Positions 1-6,989 of a DNA stretch of 34,120 nucleotides are shown piece by piece; position 1 is the first letter of the stretch; each line of letters begins with the position of its first letter. The position numbers were made by a program, and so were the translations under genes. Origin of the DNA: DSOI01 sp041394885 (GTDB taxonomy: Bacteria; Acidobacteriota; Terriglobia; Bryobacterales; Bryobacteraceae). The DNA is taken from contig JAWKHI010000058.1 of NCBI GenBank assembly GCA_041394885.1, positions 1 through 34,120 on the forward strand. Direction: 5' to 3'. The notes under the pieces were generated by a model, which was not told the origin of the DNA, made no database searches, and worked only from the letters and a program-made list of their open reading frames with translations.

Positions 1-1147
1 GGGCGATGGTGAGCGCTTTCAGAATCGCCACCGCCACCGCGGCCCAGGTGATCAGCAGGAACGCGCGCCACACCCACCCCCGGTCGCGCCGCCGCACGGC
101 CGTTGCTACCGTCCAGGCCATCACCCCGCTGGTGAGCAATCCCGCCACGCGCACGGGCCCCCACGCCGCGCCTTCGCCATACAGGTCATCCACGAACGCC
201 AGATAGGTGGTGGTGAGCGCCAACTGAATGGCGGCCGCCGGACGCGACACCGCCCAGCACAGCGCCGCGGAACCCAGCGCCAGGTAAGCGAACCGGATAC
301 GGACCAGCGGGTCAATGAAATAGAGCGCACAGGCCAGCGCCAATCCTTCCGCGATCTCGATCCACAACCCGCCGCCGGACATCGCTTCCCGCCGCGACCG
401 CGGCAACGCCGGCATGCGGGACGCCGCCCACCCCATCGCCGCGCCGAACAGGAAGCCGAAGGTAAACTCCATCGCCTTCCACCAATCGAGCTTGGGGACG
501 CCCGAGTAGTTGCGGCCCCAATGCTGCACCCATCCACCCAAGCCGAATCCAACGCCTCCGCCCAACAGGCCGCAAAGGGCGAATCGCCACGCCGGCGCGA
601 TGGCGCCACGCAGTTGCAGGTAGACCAGCGCCGCAATGGCCGCCAGCAGGAATCCGAACCATACCTCTTCCCGGGGCCGGTCTACCGGATTGGAGAAATA
701 GATGATCTTGGGCTGGTTCACCAGTTTCCAGCCGATCCCGGTGGCGGCGATCAGCACCACCGCCAGACCGATGGTGCTCCCGCGCGTAGGCGTCTCCGCC
801 GTCAACGCGTAGCCGATCATCACCCCGCCCAGCAGTCCCCAAACAGCGCCTTTGAGAGCCAATCCGCCAATGCCCCACCACATCGTCGCCGGGTCCATCG
901 CGTAGCCCACTGTTTGGCCATACGTCATCTCGCCGCCGTAGCCCACGCCCACCGCTCCGAACACCGCCGCCACCGCCGCGCGCGAACCCTCAATGCCCGA
1001 CAGGCGGCACAATGCCAGCGCCACCATCGCGCCCGGAATCATCGCGCCGAACGGGCCGCCGCCGATGAAGCCGCGCAGCCCCCACCCGAGGCACATCGCC
1101 AGCGCCGGCAGCAGCACGAACGTCGATCGCGAGACAGGCATTCTCAT
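1..1147 (-). CDS. Polytopic membrane protein, function unknown (3' end outside window)
   Basis: On the minus strand there is an uninterrupted frame from an ATG at 1147 to the window edge (about 382 codons, no stop seen). The N-terminus has a hydrophobic segment followed by a GWGLRGFIGGG motif. Many further glycine- and alanine-rich hydrophobic stretches follow (roughly ten or more potential membrane segments), including a YGGEMTYGQTVGYA stretch. I do not recognise a named family and assign no function beyond inner-membrane location. ATGs at 1153, 1147 and 1141 are all in frame. I prefer 1147 because GGGAAAGG lies about 9 bases upstream on the minus strand. The gene is divergent from the M20 peptidase, with only 43 bp between the starts. 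Confidence 0.75.
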   Translation of the reverse strand, partial: MRMPVSRSTFVLLPALAMCLGWGLRGFIGGGPFGAMIPGAMVALALCRLSGIEGSRAAVAAVFGAVGVGYGGEMTYGQTVGYAMDPATMWWGIGGLALKGAVWGLLGGVMIGYALTAETPTRGSTIGLAVVLIAATGIGWKLVNQPKIIYFSNPVDRPREEVWFGFLLAAIAALVYLQLRGAIAPAWRFALCGLLGGGVGFGLGGWVQHWGRNYSGVPKLDWWKAMEFTFGFLFGAAMGWAASRMPALPRSRREAMSGGGLWIEIAEGLALACALYFIDPLVRIRFAYLALGSAALCWAVSRPAAAIQLALTTTYLAFVDDLYGEGAAWGPVRVAGLLTSGVMAWTVATAVRRRDRGWVWRAFLLITWAAVAVAILKALTIA

Positions 1148-1190
1148 GAGCATACGCCTTTCCCACCCCCCGCCGGGCTACAATCGGCGA

Positions 1191-2393
1191 ATGCCTCTGC
1201 TCTTGCTCCTCATCGCCGCCGCCCTGCAAGCGCAGCAACCCGCGCTCGACTATCTCCGGTCCCACAACGACGCCCATCTCGACCTCCAGGTCCGCATCGC
1301 CGAGATCCCCGCGCCCACCTTCCACGAGGCCGAGCGCGCTGAATTCATGGCCGAAGCCTTCCGCCGCGCCAAATTGCACGACGTCGAAATCGACGCCAAG
1401 GGCAATGTGATCGGATGGCGCCCCGGACGGCGTCCCGAAGCCCTGCTGCTCGCCGCCCACCTCGACATTTCGTTCGCCCCGGGCGTCGTCACCAAAGTCC
1501 GCAAGGAAGGCGCGCGTTGGCACGGCCCCGGCCTCGCCGACGATAGCCGAGGGCTCGCCTGCCTCATCGCCATCGCCGAAGCGCTCGATCATGCGGGTAT
1601 TGAGACCGAACGCACCATCGCCTTCGTCGCCAACGTCGGAGAAGAGGGCCTCGGCGATCTGGCCGGCGTGCGATATCTGTTCGAGGAGAGCCCCCACAAG
1701 GCGCGATTCCGTGCGTTCATCTCCATCGACGGCACAAGTCCTGCGCGCATCGTCAACGGCGGCACATCGGTGAAGCGCTACCGTGTCACCGCACGCGGGC
1801 CGGGCGGGCACAGCTACGGCAATTTCGGCCGGCCCAGCCCCGTCCATGCCATCGGGAACATGGTGGCTCGTCTCGCCGCCATGGAGGTGCCCGCCGAACC
1901 CAAGACCACGTACAACGTCGGTCGTCTCGGCGGGGGCACCGCCGTCAATGCCATCGCCGAAGAAGGTTGGATGGAAGTGGATCTGCGGTCGGAAAGCCCA
2001 GCCGAACTCGACAGGCTCGAAGTGAAGTTCCTCGAGGCCGTTCGCCTCGGCCTCGCCGCCGAAAACGAAAAGCGCCCGTCGGCGAACGGCCTTTCCGTGG
2101 AGACAAAACTGGTGAGCAATCGCCCGGGCGGAACCACCGCTCCGTCGGATCGGCTGGTGGCTGCGGCGATGGCCGCCGTGCGCGCCGCGGGACATCAGCC
2201 GAAGCTGCTCTTTTCAAGCACGGACGCCAATCTGCCGATCAGTCTCGGTATACCGGCAATTACGATGGGAGGGGGAGGGAAGAGCGATAACGCTCATTCT
2301 CTGGAGGAATGGTTCGAACCCGCGGAAGCTTGGAAAGGTCCGCAAACGGTCCTGCTGACGATACTGAACTTCGATACAATCGGAACGCGCTAG
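1191..2393 (+). CDS. Exported M20-family metallopeptidase
   Basis: A 400-aa protein that should hydrolyse peptides or related amides with a two-metal centre. The first 16 residues (MPLLLLLIAAALQAQQ) form a short signal peptide, so it probably acts outside the cytoplasm. The M20 layout is visible: AAHLD (H90, D92) as first metal ligand and catalytic aspartate region, GLADDSRG (D117/D118) for the bridging aspartate, VGEEGLGD (E151/E152) for the catalytic base and metal ligand, a GPGGHSYGNF dimerisation-domain motif, and a late histidine in DNAHSLEEW. The frame is open upstream to 993, but the ATG at 1191 gives the signal peptide and avoids overlap with the divergent membrane-protein gene. It ends 6 bp from the convergent small gene. 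Substrate is unknown. Confidence 0.9.
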   Translation: MPLLLLLIAAALQAQQPALDYLRSHNDAHLDLQVRIAEIPAPTFHEAERAEFMAEAFRRAKLHDVEIDAKGNVIGWRPGRRPEALLLAAHLDISFAPGVVTKVRKEGARWHGPGLADDSRGLACLIAIAEALDHAGIETERTIAFVANVGEEGLGDLAGVRYLFEESPHKARFRAFISIDGTSPARIVNGGTSVKRYRVTARGPGGHSYGNFGRPSPVHAIGNMVARLAAMEVPAEPKTTYNVGRLGGGTAVNAIAEEGWMEVDLRSESPAELDRLEVKFLEAVRLGLAAENEKRPSANGLSVETKLVSNRPGGTTAPSDRLVAAAMAAVRAAGHQPKLLFSSTDANLPISLGIPAITMGGGGKSDNAHSLEEWFEPAEAWKGPQTVLLTILNFDTIGTR

Positions 2394-2399
2394 AGTAAC

Positions 2400-2603
2400 C
2401 TACTGGGAGTCGTCGTCGGAATTGGTGTCGTCGTCGTCTTCATCCCAGGTCAGGTTCAGTGGTTCTCCGAATTCCGGCTCACTGGGACCGTCACCCTTTT
2501 CCTGCTTCCGTTCCATTCGCTTCGCAAACTTCTCTTGCTGCTTTTCTTTCCTCTGCAGCTCCTTTTGCCGTTTCTTGAACGACTGTGGGCCACGTCCGGG
2601 CAT
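2400..2603 (-). CDS. Small highly charged conserved-type protein, 67 aa
   Basis: The first 40 residues are strongly basic and helical-looking (MPGRGPQSFKKRQKE, then many Lys/Arg/Glu). The C-terminus is an extremely acidic tail (DEDDDDTNSDDDSQ). A clear ribosome-binding site, GGAGGACGT, directly precedes the ATG at 2603, which strongly supports a real gene. Similar short basic-then-acidic proteins occur in acidobacterial genomes to my recollection, but I know no function. The charge split suggests a nucleic-acid- or ribosome-associated protein with a self-masking tail; that is inference. It is convergent with the M20 peptidase gene. Confidence 0.8.
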   Translation of the reverse strand: MPGRGPQSFKKRQKELQRKEKQQEKFAKRMERKQEKGDGPSEPEFGEPLNLTWDEDDDDTNSDDDSQ

Positions 2604-2667
2604 ACGTCCTCCTTCGCGAGATCTGGATTGATTCCACTCGCCCTGGGCTGGGTCGAACTGTCAGTCA

Positions 2668-2693
2668 CGCGGGGCCGGACCTCCAGCCCCGCG
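2668..2693. terminator. 8-bp stem inverted repeat upstream of small gene
   Basis: CGCGGGGC and GCCCCGCG are separated by 10 bases, giving a strong potential hairpin. It lies between the small charged gene (start 2603) and the RRM gene (end 2820), about 65 bp upstream of the former. No T-run follows, so it may be a transcript barrier or simply a GC-rich palindrome. Confidence 0.35.
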
Positions 2694-2785
2694 ATAGTCG
2701 GTTTTGAGGTACGCCTTACCCCGAACCCAGTGCGCGACGGAAGCCAAATGCCGCCGAAGGAAAAGGGCCCGGTTTAGGGAACCTT

Positions 2786-2809
2786 GCAGGGGGCCGCTTC
2801 GGCCCCTGC
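2786..2809 (-). terminator. Hairpin after the RRM gene
   Basis: GCAGGGG pairs with CCCCTGC, then after a one-base bulge CCG pairs with CGG around a CTT loop. The structure sits 10 bp downstream of the RRM stop codon, where a terminator is expected. There is no immediate U-tract on the minus strand; the nearest TTTT is about 30 bases further on. Confidence 0.5.
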
Positions 2810-2819
2810 CCGCTGGGTA

Positions 2820-3137
2820 CTACCAGCGAGGTCCGCGGCCACGTCCACCGCCACCGCCTCCAGGACGGCCACCGCCACCGCCGCCGCCGGCCGGCTTGGG
2901 CCGCGCTTCGTTCACGTTGATCGCGCGCCCGTGCAGTTCGGATCCGTTCAACACGGAAATCGCGGTCTGCGCCTCGCTCGCTTGCGTCATTTCAACGAAG
3001 GCGAAACCGCGGGAACGGCCCGTGTCGCGGTCCGTCACCACGTTCACGCGCTCCACATTGCCGTACGCGGAAAACGCCGCGTACAGATCGTCTTGAGTGG
3101 TATCGAAACTCAAGTTACCGACAAAGATGTTGGTCAT
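2820..3137 (-). CDS. RRM-type RNA-binding protein
   Basis: A 105-aa protein made of one RNA-recognition motif followed by a glycine-rich tail. RNP2 is seen as IFVGNL (residues 4-9) and RNP1 as RGFAFVEM (residues 43-50), both with the aromatic residues that stack on RNA. The tail alternates Gly runs with Arg and Pro and ends in GRGPRW. Such small bacterial RRM proteins resemble cyanobacterial cold-inducible Rbp proteins and probably bind RNA in the cytoplasm. I chose the ATG at 3137 because AAAGGAAG lies about 6 bases before it; two TTG codons just upstream are less likely starts. There are about 130 bases to the next gene, so a long 5' leader is possible. Confidence 0.93.
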   Translation of the reverse strand: MTNIFVGNLSFDTTQDDLYAAFSAYGNVERVNVVTDRDTGRSRGFAFVEMTQASEAQTAISVLNGSELHGRAINVNEARPKPAGGGGGGGRPGGGGGGRGRGPRW

Positions 3138-3272
3138 CAACAACTTCCTTTCAAAAATGTCTTTGTCAGAATTACTTGGGCGCGAACCAGAGAGATCAGA
3201 AGACGCTCGCGAATCACACTCAGGCGGGCAAAGACCTCTTTAGTCTACCACGCCGGGCTTACGCCCAACCGG

Positions 3273-3704
3273 TCAGGGCCTTTCGACAATAAAGTACGGT
3301 GCGTACCGGACCGTTTCCCGCCCATCCAGGCGCAATGCCGGTTCCTTCCACTGCAGCTCCAGTGCCTGCTTCGGCTCCGCCACCAACGCCGCCGCCACCG
3401 CCGCCGGCGCCGGCACCCGCAGCCAATCTCCCCCTTCGTGCCTCCCCTCGGCGTCCACCCACGCTCCGCCGGCCGACATACGCATCGCCAACCGGACGCC
3501 GGGCCGGAGCGGCGCCGCCGCATGGATGAGCAGCGTGCCTCCGCTCGGGCGCCAACCGGCCACCAGGCTCACACGGAACCGCAGCCGAACCCGCCGGGCG
3601 CTCGCCCGGCTTTCCACGCATTCGAGCACCGCGGAACCTCCCAGGATGGGGCTCGCCAACCCCAGTCCGATGAATATTCGGTAAAACCTGCGCCTGGATA
3701 GCAT
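3273..3704 (-). CDS. Small exported protein, unknown function
   Basis: A 143-aa frame starting MLSRRRFYRIFIGLGLASPILGG: an arginine-rich n-region and a hydrophobic core that look like a signal peptide or N-terminal anchor (twin-arginine-like but not canonical). The remainder is Arg/Ala/Gly-rich, with a probable beta-rich segment VRLRFRVSLVAGWRPSGGTLLIHAA and an ending of RYAPYFIVERP. No family is recognised. Start is ATG 3704; a GTG directly upstream at 3707 is also possible. No good ribosome-binding site is visible. It is divergent from speA with 66 bp between. Confidence 0.6.
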   Translation of the reverse strand: MLSRRRFYRIFIGLGLASPILGGSAVLECVESRASARRVRLRFRVSLVAGWRPSGGTLLIHAAAPLRPGVRLAMRMSAGGAWVDAEGRHEGGDWLRVPAPAAVAAALVAEPKQALELQWKEPALRLDGRETVRYAPYFIVERP

Positions 3705-3770
3705 CACGACACTTGCTCACCGCATCGATTTCTGCGCACACTCTAAGTTTAGAAGGACACACCATCGCAA

Positions 3771-5720
3771 TTGATCCCCAAAGTCACTGAAGCCAACCCG
3801 ACCGCCTGGGAGTCCTCGGACCGCTGGAGTCCCTCCCACGCCAATGACGAGTATGAGGTCGCCCGATGGGGACAGGGTTATTTTTCCATCGGGACGAACG
3901 GACACGTCTGGGTTCACCCTTCGAAGGAACCCGCGCGCGCCATCGATCTCAAGCAACTCATCGACACGCTCGTGCTGCGCGGCATCTATCCGCCGCTGCT
4001 CATTCGATTCGGGGAGATCATCAAACACCGCCTGGGCGAAATGCATCAGGCCTTCACCAACGCCATCCGCGATCATAACTATCGCGGCAAATACTCGCTC
4101 GTCTACCCGATCAAGGTGAACCAGCAGCGTCAGGTGGTCGAAGAGGTGCTCCAGTACGGAAAGCCCTACCAGTTCGGCCTCGAAGCTGGTTCCAAGCCCG
4201 AACTGCTGGCCGTGCTCGCCGTCGCCGACAACGATACGCCCATCATCTGCAACGGCTTCAAGGACGACGAGTACATCGAAATGGTGATGCTCGCTAAAAA
4301 GATCGGCCGCCGCATCATTCCGGTGGTGGAAAAATACACCGAGCTTGACCTCATCCTCAAGCATTCCAGGAAAGTGGGAGTACGGCCTTCGATCGGCGTC
4401 CGCCTGAAGCTGGCCAGCCGAGGCTCCGGGCGCTGGCGGTCGTCGGGCGGCTATCGCTCCAAGTTCGGGCTCACCGTCACCGAGGCCCTGCGCGTGCTCG
4501 AACAGCTTCGCGAGGCCGGCATGGAAGACACGCTGGAACTGCTCCACTTCCACCTCGGCAGCCAGATCACCAACATCCGTCAGGTCAAGGCCGCCGTCAC
4601 CGAAGCAGCTCGCATCTACATCGAAATGCACCGCCTCGGCGCCGGCCTCCGCTACCTCGACGTCGGCGGTGGACTCGGCATCGATTACGACGGTTCTCAA
4701 ACCGACTTCGAGTCCAGCGTCAACTACACGCTCCAGGAGTACGCCAACGACGTCGTCCATCACATCCAAACCGTGTGCGACGAGGCCTCCGTCGAGCACC
4801 CCAACATCATTACCGAAAGCGGACGCGCCGTCACCGCCTTTCATAGCGTGCTGGTGTTCAACGTACTGGGTGTGTCCGGCATCGGCGAAGACGCCCCTCC
4901 CGGCACCGTCGCCGACGACGCCGAGCAGCCTTTGCATGACCTGCAGGAAACCTATCGCGGCCTGAGCAACAAAAACCTTCTCGAGAGCTTTCACGATGCC
5001 CAGCAGGCCCTCGACAGCGCGCTGAACCTGTTCAGTCTCGGCTATCTCCCGCTCGAACAGCGGAGCCTCGCCGAGAATCTGTTCTGGTCCATCAGCCGCC
5101 GCATTCAGCGCATGGTCAAGGATCTCGAGGAAAAGCCAGAGGAGCTCGAAAATCTCGACGCCCAGCTCTCCGATACCTATTTCTGTAATTTCTCGCTATT
5201 CCAGAGCATGCCCGACAGTTGGGCGATCAAGCAGCTCTTCCCGATCATGCCCATCCACCGGCTTAACGAAGCGCCCACCCGCCACGCCGTGCTCGGTGAC
5301 ATTTCGTGCGATTCCGACGGTAAGATCGATCAGTTCATTGACCGCCGCGATGTCAAGCGAACACTTCCCCTGCATTCATTCACCGGCGAGCCCTACTTCC
5401 TGGCGGCGTTCCTGGTGGGCGCCTATCAGGAAATCCTCGGCGACCTTCACAACCTGTTCGGCGACACCAACGCCGTCCACGTCAGCCTCGACGAACGCGG
5501 GGAAGCCGTTCTCGATACCGTCATCCGCGGCGACACCGTGGCGGAAGTGCTCGACTACGTGCAGTTCCACGCGCGAACGCTCCTCGATCAGTTCCGCCGC
5601 GACGTGGAACGCGCCGTGCGCGACGGCAAGATCGGCTACGAGGAGTCGGGCCGGCTGTTGCGGTTTTACGAAGACGGTCTGTACGGATATACCTACCTCG
5701 AAGACGCCCACGAGAAGTAG
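3771..5720 (+). CDS. speA: Biosynthetic arginine decarboxylase SpeA
   Basis: A PLP-dependent, alanine-racemase-fold (fold III) enzyme that converts arginine to agmatine, the first step of the agmatine route to polyamines; cytoplasmic. At 649 aa it matches the usual length of about 630-660. Visible hallmarks are YPIKVNQQRQ with the PLP lysine (K115), HFHLGSQ, the phosphate-binding LDVGGGLGIDYDG, ITESGRAVTAFHSVLV, and near the C-terminus LGDISCDSDGKIDQFI with the cysteine/aspartate that reaches the partner subunit's active site, followed by GAYQEILGDLHNLFG. The only start compatible with full length is a TTG at 3771; AGAAGGA lies about 13 bases upstream, rather far. No other polyamine gene is adjacent. 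Confidence 0.97.
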   Translation: MIPKVTEANPTAWESSDRWSPSHANDEYEVARWGQGYFSIGTNGHVWVHPSKEPARAIDLKQLIDTLVLRGIYPPLLIRFGEIIKHRLGEMHQAFTNAIRDHNYRGKYSLVYPIKVNQQRQVVEEVLQYGKPYQFGLEAGSKPELLAVLAVADNDTPIICNGFKDDEYIEMVMLAKKIGRRIIPVVEKYTELDLILKHSRKVGVRPSIGVRLKLASRGSGRWRSSGGYRSKFGLTVTEALRVLEQLREAGMEDTLELLHFHLGSQITNIRQVKAAVTEAARIYIEMHRLGAGLRYLDVGGGLGIDYDGSQTDFESSVNYTLQEYANDVVHHIQTVCDEASVEHPNIITESGRAVTAFHSVLVFNVLGVSGIGEDAPPGTVADDAEQPLHDLQETYRGLSNKNLLESFHDAQQALDSALNLFSLGYLPLEQRSLAENLFWSISRRIQRMVKDLEEKPEELENLDAQLSDTYFCNFSLFQSMPDSWAIKQLFPIMPIHRLNEAPTRHAVLGDISCDSDGKIDQFIDRRDVKRTLPLHSFTGEPYFLAAFLVGAYQEILGDLHNLFGDTNAVHVSLDERGEAVLDTVIRGDTVAEVLDYVQFHARTLLDQFRRDVERAVRDGKIGYEESGRLLRFYEDGLYGYTYLEDAHEK

Positions 5721-5819
5721 CTTCCCAGGGCATCGGGCCTGCTAGTTCCGCCATTATCCTCGCTCCGGCCGATTCGGAAGGGGAATCCGCCTGTACCACA
5801 CCGCCCGTACCGGCCGCCT

Positions 5820-6617
5820 TCACTCTGCACGGTGATCGAGCCGAAAGCGGAGATGAGTGAATACGAGAATGGCCAAGGCGACGCAGACCCATAGGAGCCG
5901 ATTCGCGAGGATCAAGCGTGCCTGTCCGATCAGAAGGGTGCTCTGTTCGAGCGCCGTCAGTGCTTCCGGAATGACGATCAGGACGGTGAGCCGGCAGGAG
6001 GGATCCAGTAACTGGCCGAGGGTCGTCATTTGCAGAACGTTGAGAACCAGGGCAGCCGGAACACCGGCAATGACGAAGACGAGCAACGTGCCCAAGTAGC
6101 TGAAGATGGCTTGGCGTTTCAGAGCCGCCACCGAAAACTGGACCGCCGTGAAGAGGAAAGCGGTGGGCAGAGCTAGAACGCCATAGGAAATCAGGTAAGA
6201 GGCCGGGTGAAGCGAACCAACGAGGCCGGGTTCCCTGGCAGACACGGACACGGCCGCCAGGATGCCCAGTGGTACGGCGGCCAGGATCAGCCCGTTGAGG
6301 ACGAACGCCGCGAGAAATCGCCCGCCAAGGTAGGCCGCCTTACTGACGGGAGCCGTGTAATTGAGGGGACGCGTCCGCATCTCCAGGTCTCGCGCCGCCG
6401 CGGCCCCCGCCACGGCCGGGGCCATCAGAGCCCAGAGCAGGGTGGTGAGGACGGTATCCTGTGCAATCTCGTACGGAGAGGGGACGAGAACATCTCCGCC
6501 ACCGGCGGTCCTCTTGAGCTGGTAGGCAACGGTAAAAAGCACCGCGAAATAGAGCCAGGTGCTGACGCGGCGCGCCTGGTACAGGAACTCAAAGCGAAAG
6601 ATCTCGCGGAATTTCAC
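5820..6617 (-). CDS. Truncated ABC-2-type permease (N-terminal part of an M1-peptidase-linked permease)
   Basis: A 265-aa protein with about six hydrophobic segments. The beginning, MKFREIFRFEFLYQARRVSTWLYF, and the following helices resemble the first membrane half of the roughly 1,100-1,200-aa ABC-2 permeases that carry a C-terminal M1 aminopeptidase domain. Here the frame stops after the sixth helix (LRFRLDHRAE), and nothing resembling the second membrane half or peptidase is found downstream; speA converges 99 bp away. The start is a GTG at 6617 with AAGGGGG seven bases upstream, overlapping the stop of a short upstream frame. No ATPase partner is present. It is probably a remnant of a larger transporter, although the remaining frame is clean. 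Confidence 0.65.
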   Translation of the reverse strand: MKFREIFRFEFLYQARRVSTWLYFAVLFTVAYQLKRTAGGGDVLVPSPYEIAQDTVLTTLLWALMAPAVAGAAAARDLEMRTRPLNYTAPVSKAAYLGGRFLAAFVLNGLILAAVPLGILAAVSVSAREPGLVGSLHPASYLISYGVLALPTAFLFTAVQFSVAALKRQAIFSYLGTLLVFVIAGVPAALVLNVLQMTTLGQLLDPSCRLTVLIVIPEALTALEQSTLLIGQARLILANRLLWVCVALAILVFTHLRFRLDHRAE

Positions 6618-6709
6618 GGTTTCGCCCCCTTCTCCCGTTGCTCACGCCACCGGCCGATGCAGCCGGCCGCGGCGGTCTTGGTTGCGTCGTGAATGTGTGG
6701 TTCAATCAT
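6614..6709 (-). CDS. Possible 31-aa ORF coupled to the truncated permease
   Basis: An ATG at 6709 is preceded by AAGGG six bases away and opens a frame MIEPHIHDATKTAAAG... ending REKGAKP. Its TGA overlaps the permease GTG start (GTGA), a classic translational-coupling arrangement. It may be a genuine small ORF, or the last codons of a lost ABC ATPase gene that has acquired a start. Short length makes either reading uncertain. Confidence 0.35.
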   Translation of the reverse strand: MIEPHIHDATKTAAAGCIGRWREQREKGAKP

Positions 6710-6989
6710 GGTGAACCCTTGGCGAAGGGTTTGGAAAGCTGGCTGCTACCCTGAGCAAGGTTGGCATAGAGAGTACTTTACCGTGCAAAGGTATCGCTGT
6801 CAACCACCGGTTGAGAGGCGCCACGCCGATCGCCCGGCCTAGCCGCCCCGATCGCACCAACGCAGTAACTCCCGGATCGGAATTGACTGGCTCCGTGATT
6901 CGGACCCCAGGTGATCACGGCGGCTCTGGCGGGCCTCCGCCCGTGCCCGCTCTGCTCCCGCGGCTCGCTCGCCGATGCTTCGCGCCGGA
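6710..6989. other. Non-coding stretch
   Basis: About 280 bases with no convincing gene. It contains an imperfect inverted repeat, TACTTT and AAAGGTA, around 6774-6793, which could be an operator for the short coding frame and permease that follow on the minus strand. Near 6930-6945 a small GGGC/GCCC hairpin lies past the 3' end of the large secreted-protein gene. Neither is strong. Confidence 0.3.

Noticed and set aside
990..2195. 401-codon minus-strand frame
   Set aside because: Antisense to the M20 peptidase gene and overlapping the divergent membrane-protein gene; no supporting ribosome site or domain.
3717..4994. 425-codon minus-strand frame
   Set aside because: Fully antisense to speA, whose catalytic motifs are unmistakable; the minus-strand product shows no family features.
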